Below, in pieces: positions 53,811-63,900 of a stretch of 64,000 nucleotides of DNA (the first letter of the stretch is position 1; each line of letters starts with the position of its first letter). Below the pieces are notes generated by a model, which was given only the letters and a program-made list of their open reading frames with translations, had not been told where the DNA came from and made no database searches. The translations under genes were made by a program, and so were the position numbers. The DNA is taken from positions 1-64,000 of the forward strand of contig JAAVFV010000009.1 in NCBI GenBank assembly GCA_014800525.1. Direction: 5' to 3'. Source of the DNA: Bacteroidales bacterium. Its GTDB lineage: Bacteria > Bacteroidota > Bacteroidia > Bacteroidales > Muribaculaceae.

Positions 53811-54446
53811 ATGAATAAAATAATTCGATTTATACATAGATGGACAGGCCTTGTTATAGGCCTGTTCTTTCTTATATCCTGCGCATCGGGGTTGGTGATA
53901 GTCTTCGGAAAGATCATCGGATCGTATGCACCTGTATTCAAACTTGCAAATGGTCTGCACACCTCCCTTTTCTTAGGCTCAGCGGGCCGGGAGATAATAG
54001 CGGTTGCCACTCTTTTGGCCCTGGTGGAAATCCTCACGGGTTATTGGCTATGGGTGTGCCAAGGCGCTGCCGTAGCGCGGTCGTACCAAAAAAGAGGGAA
54101 GAGCCTTTGGGGTGCATGGCTTAAAATGATGAGCTTTAGATTTCCAAACCGCACGATGGGCTTGCATAACGGTTCAGGATTCTGGAGCGGCCCACTCCTT
54201 CTGATAATGATCCTGACGGGGCTGACCTGGTGCTTCGGATGGTATAGCGACATAGTCTATGCTCTCTTCGACACTGCGGAATCCGGCGGCTGGAACAATA
54301 ATCTCTTCCATACGCTCCATTCCCTGCATGTAGGAAGTTGGGAGGGAATATTTTCGCGTGTGTTATGGTTGTTGGCAGTGATTTTTGGATCTTCACTCCC
54401 GATCACCGGCCTATTGATATATTTAAACCGAAGGAGGCATCATTGA
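53811..54446 (+). CDS. PepSY-associated TM protein
   Basis: IRFIHRWTGLVIGLFFLISCASGLVIVF; TGLTWCFGWYSD; multiple TM helices. Confidence 0.75.
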   Translation: MNKIIRFIHRWTGLVIGLFFLISCASGLVIVFGKIIGSYAPVFKLANGLHTSLFLGSAGREIIAVATLLALVEILTGYWLWVCQGAAVARSYQKRGKSLWGAWLKMMSFRFPNRTMGLHNGSGFWSGPLLLIMILTGLTWCFGWYSDIVYALFDTAESGGWNNNLFHTLHSLHVGSWEGIFSRVLWLLAVIFGSSLPITGLLIYLNRRRHH

Positions 54447-54456
54447 TGCCTCCTTC
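54430..54456 (+). terminator. Terminator after PepSY TM gene
   Basis: GAAGGAGGCATCA-T-TGATGCCTCCTTC. Confidence 0.7.
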
Positions 54457-54714
54457 TTCATTCTCTATGCTCACAAGATAAATCTTTTTAATTCCAAGTG
54501 GTTCAATTAGTTCAGTGATCTCATCACTTGAGATGACACTCCTATTTACACCATTATTATGATTATTATGTTAGCCTGCAGTAACTCCATTCTCTTTTAG
54601 ATGATAAATTTTGGTGACTCTGTTACAATTGTAGCTTCCAATTATGTGAGTGATATGATTGGCCTCGACTCATTGTGGTTTAAGCGGCCCTTATAACATC
54701 GAAACATTGATAAC

Positions 54715-55518
54715 ATGAGTGTAGTAAATCGCAATTTAGAAGCGATGGCGCGTCAGCTTTACGACTATTGGTTTGTGCAGTTCGATTTCCCAGATGAGAA
54801 CGGTCGCCCCTACAAGTCTTCAGGCGGCAAGATGGTCTGGAATGATAAACTTAAGCGAGAAATTCCTGAAGGATGGGAAGGATTTTCTGTAAATGAATTA
54901 TCTATTAGCCAACGGGGAGTATCGTTTGACAAGTCAGATGTCACAGAATTAGGAATACAAGTTCTACGAGGCAATAATATAGACGGGAACCATTATGTTG
55001 CCGATTCCAACATTGTTAAAATACCAGAAAATCTTGTATCAGAGGCTCAACATATAAAAAAATATGATATAATAATGACTATGTCCAGCGGGAGCAAGGA
55101 ACATGTTGGGAAATGTATGCAATTCCAATTTGATTCAATTCACACGTTCGGAGCATTCTTAAATCGCTTTCGGCCTTTGGCTCACCCTCATTATTTATTT
55201 TTGTTTCTTTCATCGCAATATTTTAAGTTGAAAGTAAAAAGTTTATGTAATGGTACTGGCATAAACAACTTGACCTATCAAAATTTTAACGATATAATAT
55301 TACCTATTGCAAATTGTACAACAATGAGAAATTTTGATGAGACAGTATTCCCAATATTCAACCATATTGGGATGCATGACTTGGAGATAGAACATCTTTC
55401 GAGACAAAGAGATGAATTATTGTCGCTCCTTATGAACGGTCAGGTGTCGGTTATGCCGTCAGAGGTAAATTGCGATTTAGTGGTGAGGAGATTATATTTG
55501 AGAGAAAAACTCAAATGA
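54715..55518 (+). CDS. Half HsdS cassette (central repeat plus C-terminal TRD), N-terminally truncated
   Basis: Starts in the central repeat NRNLEAMARQLYDYWFVQFDFPDENGRPYKSSGGKMVWN; no N-terminal TRD; ends with RDELLSLLMNGQVSV. Confidence 0.85.
   Translation: MSVVNRNLEAMARQLYDYWFVQFDFPDENGRPYKSSGGKMVWNDKLKREIPEGWEGFSVNELSISQRGVSFDKSDVTELGIQVLRGNNIDGNHYVADSNIVKIPENLVSEAQHIKKYDIIMTMSSGSKEHVGKCMQFQFDSIHTFGAFLNRFRPLAHPHYLFLFLSSQYFKLKVKSLCNGTGINNLTYQNFNDIILPIANCTTMRNFDETVFPIFNHIGMHDLEIEHLSRQRDELLSLLMNGQVSVMPSEVNCDLVVRRLYLREKLK
54725..54738 (+). repeat. Inversion-site core A (TAAATCGCAATTTA)
   Basis: Same core as 57033-57046; inverse of 55466-55479 and 57708-57721. Confidence 0.85.
55466..55479 (-). 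repeat. Inversion-site core D (TAAATTGCGATTTA)
   Basis: Reverse complement of core A, at the 3' end of the half cassette. Confidence 0.85.
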
Positions 55519-56507
55519 AAGATTCTATCATTGATGGTGTAATCGCTCAAATGAATGATACTCTATCACCAACACAACTATTTGAATTACGCCGAGTTAT
55601 GGAATTGGCTCTAAACGATTATGAAATTGTGGTGGCTCCATGTCACAAGGAGCGTACTAAGCAGGCGAATGACGAATTACTCAATAGCTTCATCTCTGCC
55701 AAACGAATTGAGGGATGCTCTGAAAAAACACTTAACTATTATCATAATACAATCCAGACCTGGCTCGCGAATGTCTCCATAGAACTCCATGACGTTACTA
55801 CAAACGATATCCGTTGTTATCTGTCGGAATTCCAAGCGAAAAACAACTCCAGTAAGATCACTGTCGACAATATCCGTCGAATCTTTTCAAGCTTCTTCTC
55901 ATGGCTTGAAGATGAGGATTATATTGTGAAAAGTCCGGTCAGACGTATTCATAAGGTGCGATCAGAACTCACAGTCAAGGAAACCATCAGTGACGAACAG
56001 TTGGAGACTCTTCGTGATTCTTGCTCTGAATTACGAGATTTGGCAATGATCGACTTCCTTGTGTCCACAGGAATTCGTGTAGGAGAATTGGTTAAAATCA
56101 ACCGTACAGATATTAACTTTAATGAGAGACAATGTGTGGTTCTTGGAAAAGGCAACAAGGAGCGGACTGTTTATTTTAATGCCCGTGCCAAAGTGCATCT
56201 TAAAAATTATCTTGCCACTCGCAATGACAACGATGAGGCCTTGTTTGTTTCGCTGTCAAAGCCTAATAATCGTTTGACAATTAGTGGTGTAGAAACTCGG
56301 TTGAGGGAGTTGGGGCGCAACGCGAAAGTCGGCCGTATTCATCCTCATAAATTTCGTCGAACATTAGCCACAATGGCGATAGACAAGGGAATGCCAATAG
56401 AGCAAGTGCAGCGACTGCTCGGACACTGCAAGATTGATACAACTCTACATTACGCAATGGTTAATCAAAACAATGTAAAAATGGCCCACCGGAAATTTCT
56501 TGGATAG
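55515..56507 (+). CDS. Tyrosine recombinase/integrase (likely hsdS invertase)
   Basis: SAM-like N-terminal domain; catalytic R (STGIRVGELVKINR), HPHKFRRTLATMAI, LLGHCKIDTTLHYAMV. Confidence 0.93.
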   Translation: MKDSIIDGVIAQMNDTLSPTQLFELRRVMELALNDYEIVVAPCHKERTKQANDELLNSFISAKRIEGCSEKTLNYYHNTIQTWLANVSIELHDVTTNDIRCYLSEFQAKNNSSKITVDNIRRIFSSFFSWLEDEDYIVKSPVRRIHKVRSELTVKETISDEQLETLRDSCSELRDLAMIDFLVSTGIRVGELVKINRTDINFNERQCVVLGKGNKERTVYFNARAKVHLKNYLATRNDNDEALFVSLSKPNNRLTISGVETRLRELGRNAKVGRIHPHKFRRTLATMAIDKGMPIEQVQRLLGHCKIDTTLHYAMVNQNNVKMAHRKFLG

Positions 56508-56557
56508 CTCGAATCTCATGATTTTCATTAACTTTGCAGTTAAAACCACTGCAAAGC

Positions 56558-57733
56558 ATGAAATTAAAAGATATAGCAGATTATGTAACTGAAAAAATCA
56601 GTAGTGACGCTATTGATTTAGATTCTTATATTACTACTGATTCATTGTTGCAGAATAAGGGCGGGCGAGATAAAGCAGTAAATATGCCTCCTCAATCGTG
56701 TATGCTGACACGGTTTAAGGTTGGAGACGTACTGGTTGCGAATATTCGGCCTTATTTGAAGAAAGTGTGGAAGGCAGATATAGATGGTGGTTGCAATGCC
56801 GATGTACTGGTTTTTAGAGCGAAATCAAATCATTCGGCTAATTTTCTGTATGCCGTGTTGCTTCAAGATGCTTTCTATGCATATGCAATGAAGGGTGCGA
56901 AAGGTAGTAAAATGCCACGCGGTGACAAAGATCAAATTATGAGATATGAAATACCTATGCTTTCATCCACCGAAGAAAGCATTGGCAAATTTATTGTTGA
57001 TATAAATGCTAAAATTGCGCTTAATCGTGAGATAAATCGCAATTTAGAAGCGATGGCACGTCAGCTCTACGACTACTGGTTTGTGCAGTTCGATTTCCCC
57101 GACGAGAACGGTAGACCTTACAAGTCTTCAGGTGGTAAGATGGTCTGGAATGAGAAGCTGAAAAGGGAGATACCAGAAGGGTGGAAAGCATTGGAAATAG
57201 GAGAAATTCTTGATAAATATCCTTCCACCAAACGATTTGATACGTCTGAGTATTTGACTGTGGGGCAATATCCAATTATTGATCAAGGAGAATCTTACAT
57301 TGTTGGCTTTACAAACGAAGAAGAAAATATTTTATTCAAAACACCAGCAGTAGTATTTGGAGACCACTCCACAAGGGTTAAGTTCGTAGCTACGCCATTT
57401 GGTAGAGGCGCGGATGGCACACAGATCCTATATTCGAACCATCCATGTATATCTATATGGTACTTATACTGTGCAGTTGTCGCTTTAGAAATACCTAACC
57501 CTGGTTATTCAAGACATTTCAAGTATCTTAAAGGATTGCCAATAATTGCTCCAGACTCTGAGACAGCAAAGAAATTTTCTGATATTTTAAATCCAATTTT
57601 TGATAAGTGGAATAAAATAATCTTTGAAAACATTGATTTACAAACTCAGCGTGACGAGCTTCTGCCGCTCCTAATGAACGGTCAGGTGTCGGTTACGTCG
57701 TCAGAAGTAAATTGCGATTTATCTCACGATTAA
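56558..57733 (+). CDS. hsdS: Full-length type I R-M specificity subunit HsdS (two TRDs)
   Basis: TRD1 KLKDIADYVTEKIS..., conserved ALNREINRNLEAMARQLYDYWFVQFDFPDENGRPYKSSGGKMVWN, TRD2, RDELLPLLMNGQVSV; start set at MKLKDIADY. Confidence 0.88.
   Translation: MKLKDIADYVTEKISSDAIDLDSYITTDSLLQNKGGRDKAVNMPPQSCMLTRFKVGDVLVANIRPYLKKVWKADIDGGCNADVLVFRAKSNHSANFLYAVLLQDAFYAYAMKGAKGSKMPRGDKDQIMRYEIPMLSSTEESIGKFIVDINAKIALNREINRNLEAMARQLYDYWFVQFDFPDENGRPYKSSGGKMVWNEKLKREIPEGWKALEIGEILDKYPSTKRFDTSEYLTVGQYPIIDQGESYIVGFTNEEENILFKTPAVVFGDHSTRVKFVATPFGRGADGTQILYSNHPCISIWYLYCAVVALEIPNPGYSRHFKYLKGLPIIAPDSETAKKFSDILNPIFDKWNKIIFENIDLQTQRDELLPLLMNGQVSVTSSEVNCDLSHD
57011..57046 (+). repeat. 36-bp inverted repeat, left arm (site B)
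   Basis: AAAATTGCGCTTAATCGTGAGATAAATCGCAATTTA. Confidence 0.95.
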
Positions 57734-58238
57734 GCGCAATTTTTTGATCGATAGTCGAAAGAATCCCAGCTATTGCTTTCTGATAAGATAGACTTGGAAT
57801 ATCCAATTCAAAATTTTCAAGTGAGCTTTTACTTACTTCCGAAAATGTTGTCCCGCTTCCAAGACTAATAATTCTATTTATATTATGTTTAAGGTAATAG
57901 TATAGATATTCGTTATCACAACGTGATTTATTAACCTCGATATTCTTAAATCCTTGATTGGTGCAACACTCTCTACCTGCAATTGCTAATAATCCTATTG
58001 GGGCTCTACTGGACATTAATATTGTTCCTTCTGGTAGTAACTTTGTCGAACTATTATCATATCCTATTTTTGTAATAGTCCTTGCTCCATTATAGACATA
58101 TTTAGATTGTTGATCAGATAGGTCTTTAGGTGTAATCCACTGAATCTCTCCATCATAATACTCGGGATGATTGGAAGATGGGGTTGCTCCATTCCAAATA
58201 GTGGCAATGTCTTTTAATATATATCTTTTATTTCCCAT
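57693..58238 (-). CDS. Truncated HsdS (N-terminal TRD only) in the hsdRM orientation
   Basis: MGNKRYILKDIATIWNGATPS...IDQKIALNREINRNL followed by the out-of-context tail LLTT-stop after the inversion site. Confidence 0.85.
   Translation of the reverse strand: MGNKRYILKDIATIWNGATPSSNHPEYYDGEIQWITPKDLSDQQSKYVYNGARTITKIGYDNSSTKLLPEGTILMSSRAPIGLLAIAGRECCTNQGFKNIEVNKSRCDNEYLYYYLKHNINRIISLGSGTTFSEVSKSSLENFELDIPSLSYQKAIAGILSTIDQKIALNREINRNLLLTT
57708..57743 (-). repeat. 36-bp inverted repeat, right arm (site C)
   Basis: TAAATTGCGATTTATCTCACGATTAAGCGCAATTTT, exact reverse complement of 57011-57046. Confidence 0.95.
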
Positions 58239-58249
58239 AAGAGCGTGAT

Positions 58250-59257
58250 TTACATATCTAACATTCCTCTGATTTCTTTGTCGAAGTCAGAGTATATTTG
58301 TTGTGTTGGATTAAAAATATCATATTCTGCTTCGGCTTTAGCCTTTGCTTGAGCAGCGGAGATGCTTCCACGATTAGGTAAAATCTTGTAATCATTGAAA
58401 GTAAGGAATTTATTGACACTCGCTGCAAATTGTTCCATATTGAATACGTTGCCACGCTCAATTTGCCCCTCAATATAATCAAAGTAAGATGTTACGGTAC
58501 GTTCAAGTGAACGTATCTCCTTTTCAGTAAGATAATTCTTAGCGACAGAGACGTCAGATTTCAGAATACGTCCTTCGGAGGCATATTTCCATGTTGTCAG
58601 CCCCATATGAGGTTTTGTATGGTCTGCTCCGGCATGTATTATTTCTGCGGCGGTATGTCCGGTGATGGCATAATGGAACCGATTCTGAACCATTGCATAG
58701 AACTCTTTAGTAGTTGGAGCAAGGCGGTTATAATCAATACTACATTCAGCATAGATGTCCGTAATCTGTTGCCAAATACGGCGTTCGCTTGCTCTGATTG
58801 AACGCACTCGCTCCAAAAGTTCGCGGAAATAGTCGCGGCCAAACACCTCATTACCCTGTTTCAGACGGTCATCATCCAGCACAAAGCCTTTGCGAATAAA
58901 TTCATTCAGTATTTTTGTTGCCCACTGTCTAAAAAGTGTAGCTCGCTGACTATTTACTCGGTACCCTACACTAATGATAGCGTCGAGATTATAAAAATTA
59001 ACTTCTCTTGATTGGGTTTTCCCTTCAATAGCACCATGTTCAGTGGTTATTTCCATTTTGGAAATAACCACATCTGCAGAGAGTTCACCTTCTTCAAAGA
59101 TATTTTTCAAATGTTTGTTTATAGCGGGAACTCCAACGTCAAACAGCTGAGACATGGCCTTTTGAGTTAGCCATATAGTTTCATTTTCAACATAGGCTTG
59201 TACTGTACCTGAATGGTCAGGTAGATTATATAGTATAAACTGAATTTCCTTTGCCAT
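58250..59257 (-). CDS. RhuM family protein
   Basis: 335 aa; IWLTQKAMSQLFDV, VGYRVNSQRATLFRQWATKILNEFIRKGFVLDDDRLK. Confidence 0.9.
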   Translation of the reverse strand: MAKEIQFILYNLPDHSGTVQAYVENETIWLTQKAMSQLFDVGVPAINKHLKNIFEEGELSADVVISKMEITTEHGAIEGKTQSREVNFYNLDAIISVGYRVNSQRATLFRQWATKILNEFIRKGFVLDDDRLKQGNEVFGRDYFRELLERVRSIRASERRIWQQITDIYAECSIDYNRLAPTTKEFYAMVQNRFHYAITGHTAAEIIHAGADHTKPHMGLTTWKYASEGRILKSDVSVAKNYLTEKEIRSLERTVTSYFDYIEGQIERGNVFNMEQFAASVNKFLTFNDYKILPNRGSISAAQAKAKAEAEYDIFNPTQQIYSDFDKEIRGMLDM

Positions 59258-59262
59258 TGAGA

Positions 59263-60906
59263 TCAGCTGTTAAATTTTAGAGATTTGAGTTGGGAGAGGA
59301 TTTCACCTTCAAGGCGATGGCTTTCAGCAAACATCTCGGTAAGCTTTGATTCATAATCAGCCATACGCTGCTTAAACTCATCTTCGGTTATATCAACATA
59401 TTCAATCTTGATGTCAAAGTATTGACCGGCAGACAGCGAGTAACCTTTCTCCTTGATTTCATCGTATGTCACAGCAACCGAGAATCCATCCTCAGCCCTA
59501 CATTCGCGGAACGTATCAACGATTTTATCAATTTCTTCGGGGCGAAGACGTTTTTTCTGATTGTTGCCTTCTTTATATTCCTCACCCAACTTGGAAGCAT
59601 CAATAAGTATTACCTTTTCGGAACTCCTTGAGTTGTCGAAAAACAGCACAGACACATTAGTGCCGGTGTTGGCAAAAACGTTCGAGGGCATTGAAACAAC
59701 ACCGTGGATAATCTTATTGTCAACGATATGCTTTAGTATCTTATTTTCAATACCTGACTTTGCTGTAATAAAACCCGTTGGTATTACAATCGCGCCCTTA
59801 CCGTTTGACTTCAAAGAGTTAATGACATGCTGGATGAAGCAAGTATAGATTGCCATGCTCTCTTTCTTCTTTGCTGGAACTTTAGGTACACCGGCCCAGA
59901 AACGGGCAGGTTGAGCTGCAATTTTTTCGCGCGTGTCCGAGAAATCCATTTTGAATGGAGGATTCGAAACCACATAATCAAATTGCCTCCAGGAAGTTCC
60001 CTCGTCATTCTTATGATATGGTGATACAAGGGTATCTCCTTGTACGGCATGGTCAAGCGATGAAACCAGCCCATTAAGCAAAAGATTTAGTTTCAGCATC
60101 TTATTGCTTCGCTGCGAAATATCCTGCGCGAAGATAGTACACTTACTATTACCGATTTGATGTGCGAGGGCCATAAGCAGGGTACCGGTTCCGGCCGACG
60201 GATCGTAGGCTTCGATATTATGTAGATCTTCATTCTCATCCACCAACAGACGTGCCATGATTGTGGCGATGGCATGAGGTGTATAATATTCGGCATACTT
60301 ACCACCTCCGGCCGTATTATAATCCTTGATAAGATACTCAAAGATTGTGGCGAAGAAGTCGTAACCTTTTTCATCCGAAAAGGCCTCTTCAAAGGAGAAG
60401 CCAACGAGTTTATCCACCAACGCGCGTGCAAATGCAGGGCGCTGATCAATGTCGGTGACATAGGGTGTCAAACGTTCAAAGAGCGGAATTTTTGTATTCT
60501 GAGTGGTCTGAGTGGAGAAAATATCTATATTCTGCTCAGCAATATCGGTCATTGTCGCATCAAATATCTCATCGAAATTCCCTCTGCTCTGGTTGTTCCA
60601 AAGTTTATAGAGAAGATGCTCGGGTTGCAACTTTAAGGTTTCGGGAGGAAGAAACATCAAAAGCATCTCGCGCTCTGAATCGCTTAAGTCAGCATAAGCA
60701 AGTTCCCATTGATCCGCCTCTTTTATTTTCTTGGCAATATGGCTCTTGGCTTGTTTAAGCTCATAGCCAAACTTATCATTGAGAAATTTATACAGGAATA
60801 TCTGAGTGATAATCTTGTATTCATTGCCATCATTGCCAAGTCCATAAGATTGGCAAGTGGCTTTAAGATCGTCAATAAGACGTATGGTTTTTTCCTTTAT
60901 ACTCAT
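59263..60906 (-). CDS. hsdM: Type I R-M DNA methyltransferase subunit HsdM
   Basis: GKYAEYYTPHAIATIMARLL, YDPSAGTGTLLMALAHQI, DYVVSNPPFKMDF. Confidence 0.95.
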   Translation of the reverse strand: MSIKEKTIRLIDDLKATCQSYGLGNDGNEYKIITQIFLYKFLNDKFGYELKQAKSHIAKKIKEADQWELAYADLSDSEREMLLMFLPPETLKLQPEHLLYKLWNNQSRGNFDEIFDATMTDIAEQNIDIFSTQTTQNTKIPLFERLTPYVTDIDQRPAFARALVDKLVGFSFEEAFSDEKGYDFFATIFEYLIKDYNTAGGGKYAEYYTPHAIATIMARLLVDENEDLHNIEAYDPSAGTGTLLMALAHQIGNSKCTIFAQDISQRSNKMLKLNLLLNGLVSSLDHAVQGDTLVSPYHKNDEGTSWRQFDYVVSNPPFKMDFSDTREKIAAQPARFWAGVPKVPAKKKESMAIYTCFIQHVINSLKSNGKGAIVIPTGFITAKSGIENKILKHIVDNKIIHGVVSMPSNVFANTGTNVSVLFFDNSRSSEKVILIDASKLGEEYKEGNNQKKRLRPEEIDKIVDTFRECRAEDGFSVAVTYDEIKEKGYSLSAGQYFDIKIEYVDITEDEFKQRMADYESKLTEMFAESHRLEGEILSQLKSLKFNS

Positions 60907-63900
60907 TATGCTGTTGCGTATGTAGCGTTATACTGATTCAGATATTGACGTGCAATACCGTTTTTTACAAATATATAATCTTCAGGGGATGCCTGCTCAC
61001 TAATCTGAGGAAAATTAGAGAGCATATCTGCAACGATCTTCAAAACTGTCTGCTCAAAGTATGCATCCTTTTTCAGAATATCATTTTTATCATAGACCCT
61101 CTGATCCACATCCTCCTTTATCATATTAAGTATGATGCTGATCTCATGGTCGCTGAATGTAAAAATAGGCTTGGCTGACTTTTCTTTACGGTCGGCGTTG
61201 ATTTCGCGGATACGTTTATGAACCCGGGCAAATTTGGCATCACCGTTATATTTGTTTAGAAGAGCCTTATTTGATTGCTGTATGGCTTTTAAACGCGCAA
61301 TTATTGCATCAAGAGCAGCTGTTTCTTCATTAAATTTTGCAATCGAGTCAATCACGAAGCCATGTTCCTTGAAGCGTTGCATAAAGGCTTCACGAAGGGT
61401 TATAAATTCGGGATCATCCTGATCGATATTATCCATAAATGCCCGGATGGTATCTCTCCATTTTTCTTGAAGCTCACGGCCTCCTGATATGAGTTTAAGT
61501 TCCTCTTCTCCGATTTTTGAGAATGTAAACTCTATATCCTGCATTGCCTCATTAACCAGCACGGTAGTTTCTTCATTAGTGCTAAAAGCCTCTTTCTGAT
61601 TAATTATTGAGATGTGATGCTGAACTTCTTTCAACATATCAGAAAGTTTGGTTAATTCGACCTTGGAGAATTTTTCTTTTAAGTCATCATCGCCAAATGT
61701 GCGGACAAGGTTTCCACAGTCGCGAGCAGCTTCGAGAACCTTTTTTAGTTTTAAAAGTTCCTCTTTATCCTGGATTGTAGAAACTTCCGAACTGAACTCC
61801 TCAACATTATTTAGCGTGTAATCAAACAAGGTGTCATGAATATCACGCATTGTATCAAGAATTTCCTGCGGATTTTCAAGCACCTGAGTGAATGTATCTG
61901 TTACTCCGCTACCATCTTCATTCGGGTCATTGAAACGATTGAGTTCTTTGAGATAAGCTTCGTTAGTTTCCTCAAAATTACTTTTGATGTCAGCGAAATC
62001 AATAACATAACCATAGCGGTTATTCTTATAAGGACGGTTAACTCGGGTGAGCGCTTGCAACAGATTGTGGTCTTTTAGTTTACGGCCAAAATACAGACGT
62101 TTTAATCTTGGAGCATCAAAGCCAGTCAAAAGCATATTAAACACAATGAGAACATCAACTGTCATGTTCTTCTTGAAATCTTTAATTGTGGCCTTGCGGC
62201 TTTCTTTATCAACTTTATCAAGAATAAGACCAGCTTTAATATCAGTTGGGAACGACGCGTTTTTATTCATTTCGCGCTGAACTTCATCCCAATACATTGC
62301 GAGATTACGGGCTTGTTCGCTTGTCTCGCAAATTATCATTCCACCTAATGTCTGATCACCATGCTGCCACCGGAAACGAGTGAGATCGGTAATTACGTAT
62401 CGGATAAGTTCTTTTACATAATTCTCATGCTCAATGATTGCAGATTTCCGAACATCTTTCTTCTGAACAAGCTGTTCGAGCTTGTCCATTATCTGTGTAA
62501 GTTTCTCTTTATAGGATGTCTCAATTTCCTCACGTATGATTTTCAATGTGTAACCATCGGCTATTGAACGATCATAATAATATGTGTGGAAATAATCGTT
62601 GAATACTGTTGCTGTTGCTTTTTCTTCTTTAAGCAAAGGTGTACCTGTCAATGCAATTTTAATAGAGTTGGGGTCTGCATCAAAAAGATTGGCAAGAAAA
62701 CAGCCTCCGGGACGATAACCGCGGTGTGCTTCGTCAAGAATGAACACACGTTGAAGATTTGTGGCGTAATCAGGTAGCTTTACCTTCTCCTTATCCTCGG
62801 CAAAGCGCTGAATATTTACTACGGTTATTTCCTGTTTTCCGCTTGCTCCTTGCTGAGATTTATTGTCGCGAAATTGATCCATTAATTCTTTGCGAGAATT
62901 AGCTGTTGCTACAACTAATCCACGAGCTTCAAACTCTTGGGTGGCCTGTTCCAGTAAATCGAGTCTATCTACTATGAAGTAGAATTTCGCGACTTTATTC
63001 TTCTTAGCAAAATAATCATTAAGAAAATGGGATAGATGATATGAAAGAGCAGTCTTACCACTTCCTTGTGTGTGCCATACCACTCCCGCGGTTGCTCCCT
63101 TATCAAGATGTTCGCGTATAGCTAAAGCAGCAAACATCTGCTGATAACGCATGATATGCTTTTGATCCGTAACCTCTATTTTCCCATCAACCTCTCTTTC
63201 CGATTTCACATAAGCAATGCCATATTTCAATATGAAAAGTAATCGCTCGGGAGAGCACATAGAGGTGAGAATTCTATTGGTGGGTGTATTCGAATCGAGA
63301 TTTGTCTTATATTCAGGCGTGGTATGAATCACCTCACTGTTAAAGTCCTTTAGGATTTTTTTCTCAATATTCTTATCAACCGGTCGATATGGATAATTCC
63401 TATTGTATGGAGCTATATCTGCATTCGACCGATTCTCTTCTCGGAAGCAATTGAATGGAGCAGATTCTCGTGCCGCTGTACAATAGAATGCGCCTTGTAA
63501 GGGTACGATTCCTCCCATTGTGTCATATTCCATATTATTGGAAAAAATCATCAATTGGGTAATGTTGATGAATGAACGCAGGCGCTTATTAGGAAATCTT
63601 TGCTGATTCATTCGTTTGCTTTCTGCTACCATCCCTCCAATATTATTTGGCTTTTTAACCTCAATAAATACGAGAGGCAGACCATTCACAAAGAGGGTAA
63701 TGTCGGGGCGGAATTCATCCATTCCATTCTTGCAACTAAATTCTGCCGTGAAATAGAAAGAATTATTGGATGGATTATCATAATCAATTAACTTAATCGG
63801 CGATACTGATTTCAAGCGCTGATAGAATGCATATCCAAGATCATCATTCTTCAAATCTTTTCTAATGTCCTGGAGCATCTGTTTAGCTGTAATTGAAGAA

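Noticed and set aside
57021-57275. 84-aa minus-strand ORF ending LNCDLSHD within hsdS
   Set aside because: Artefact of the inverted-repeat symmetry; antisense to TRD2 of the full hsdS.
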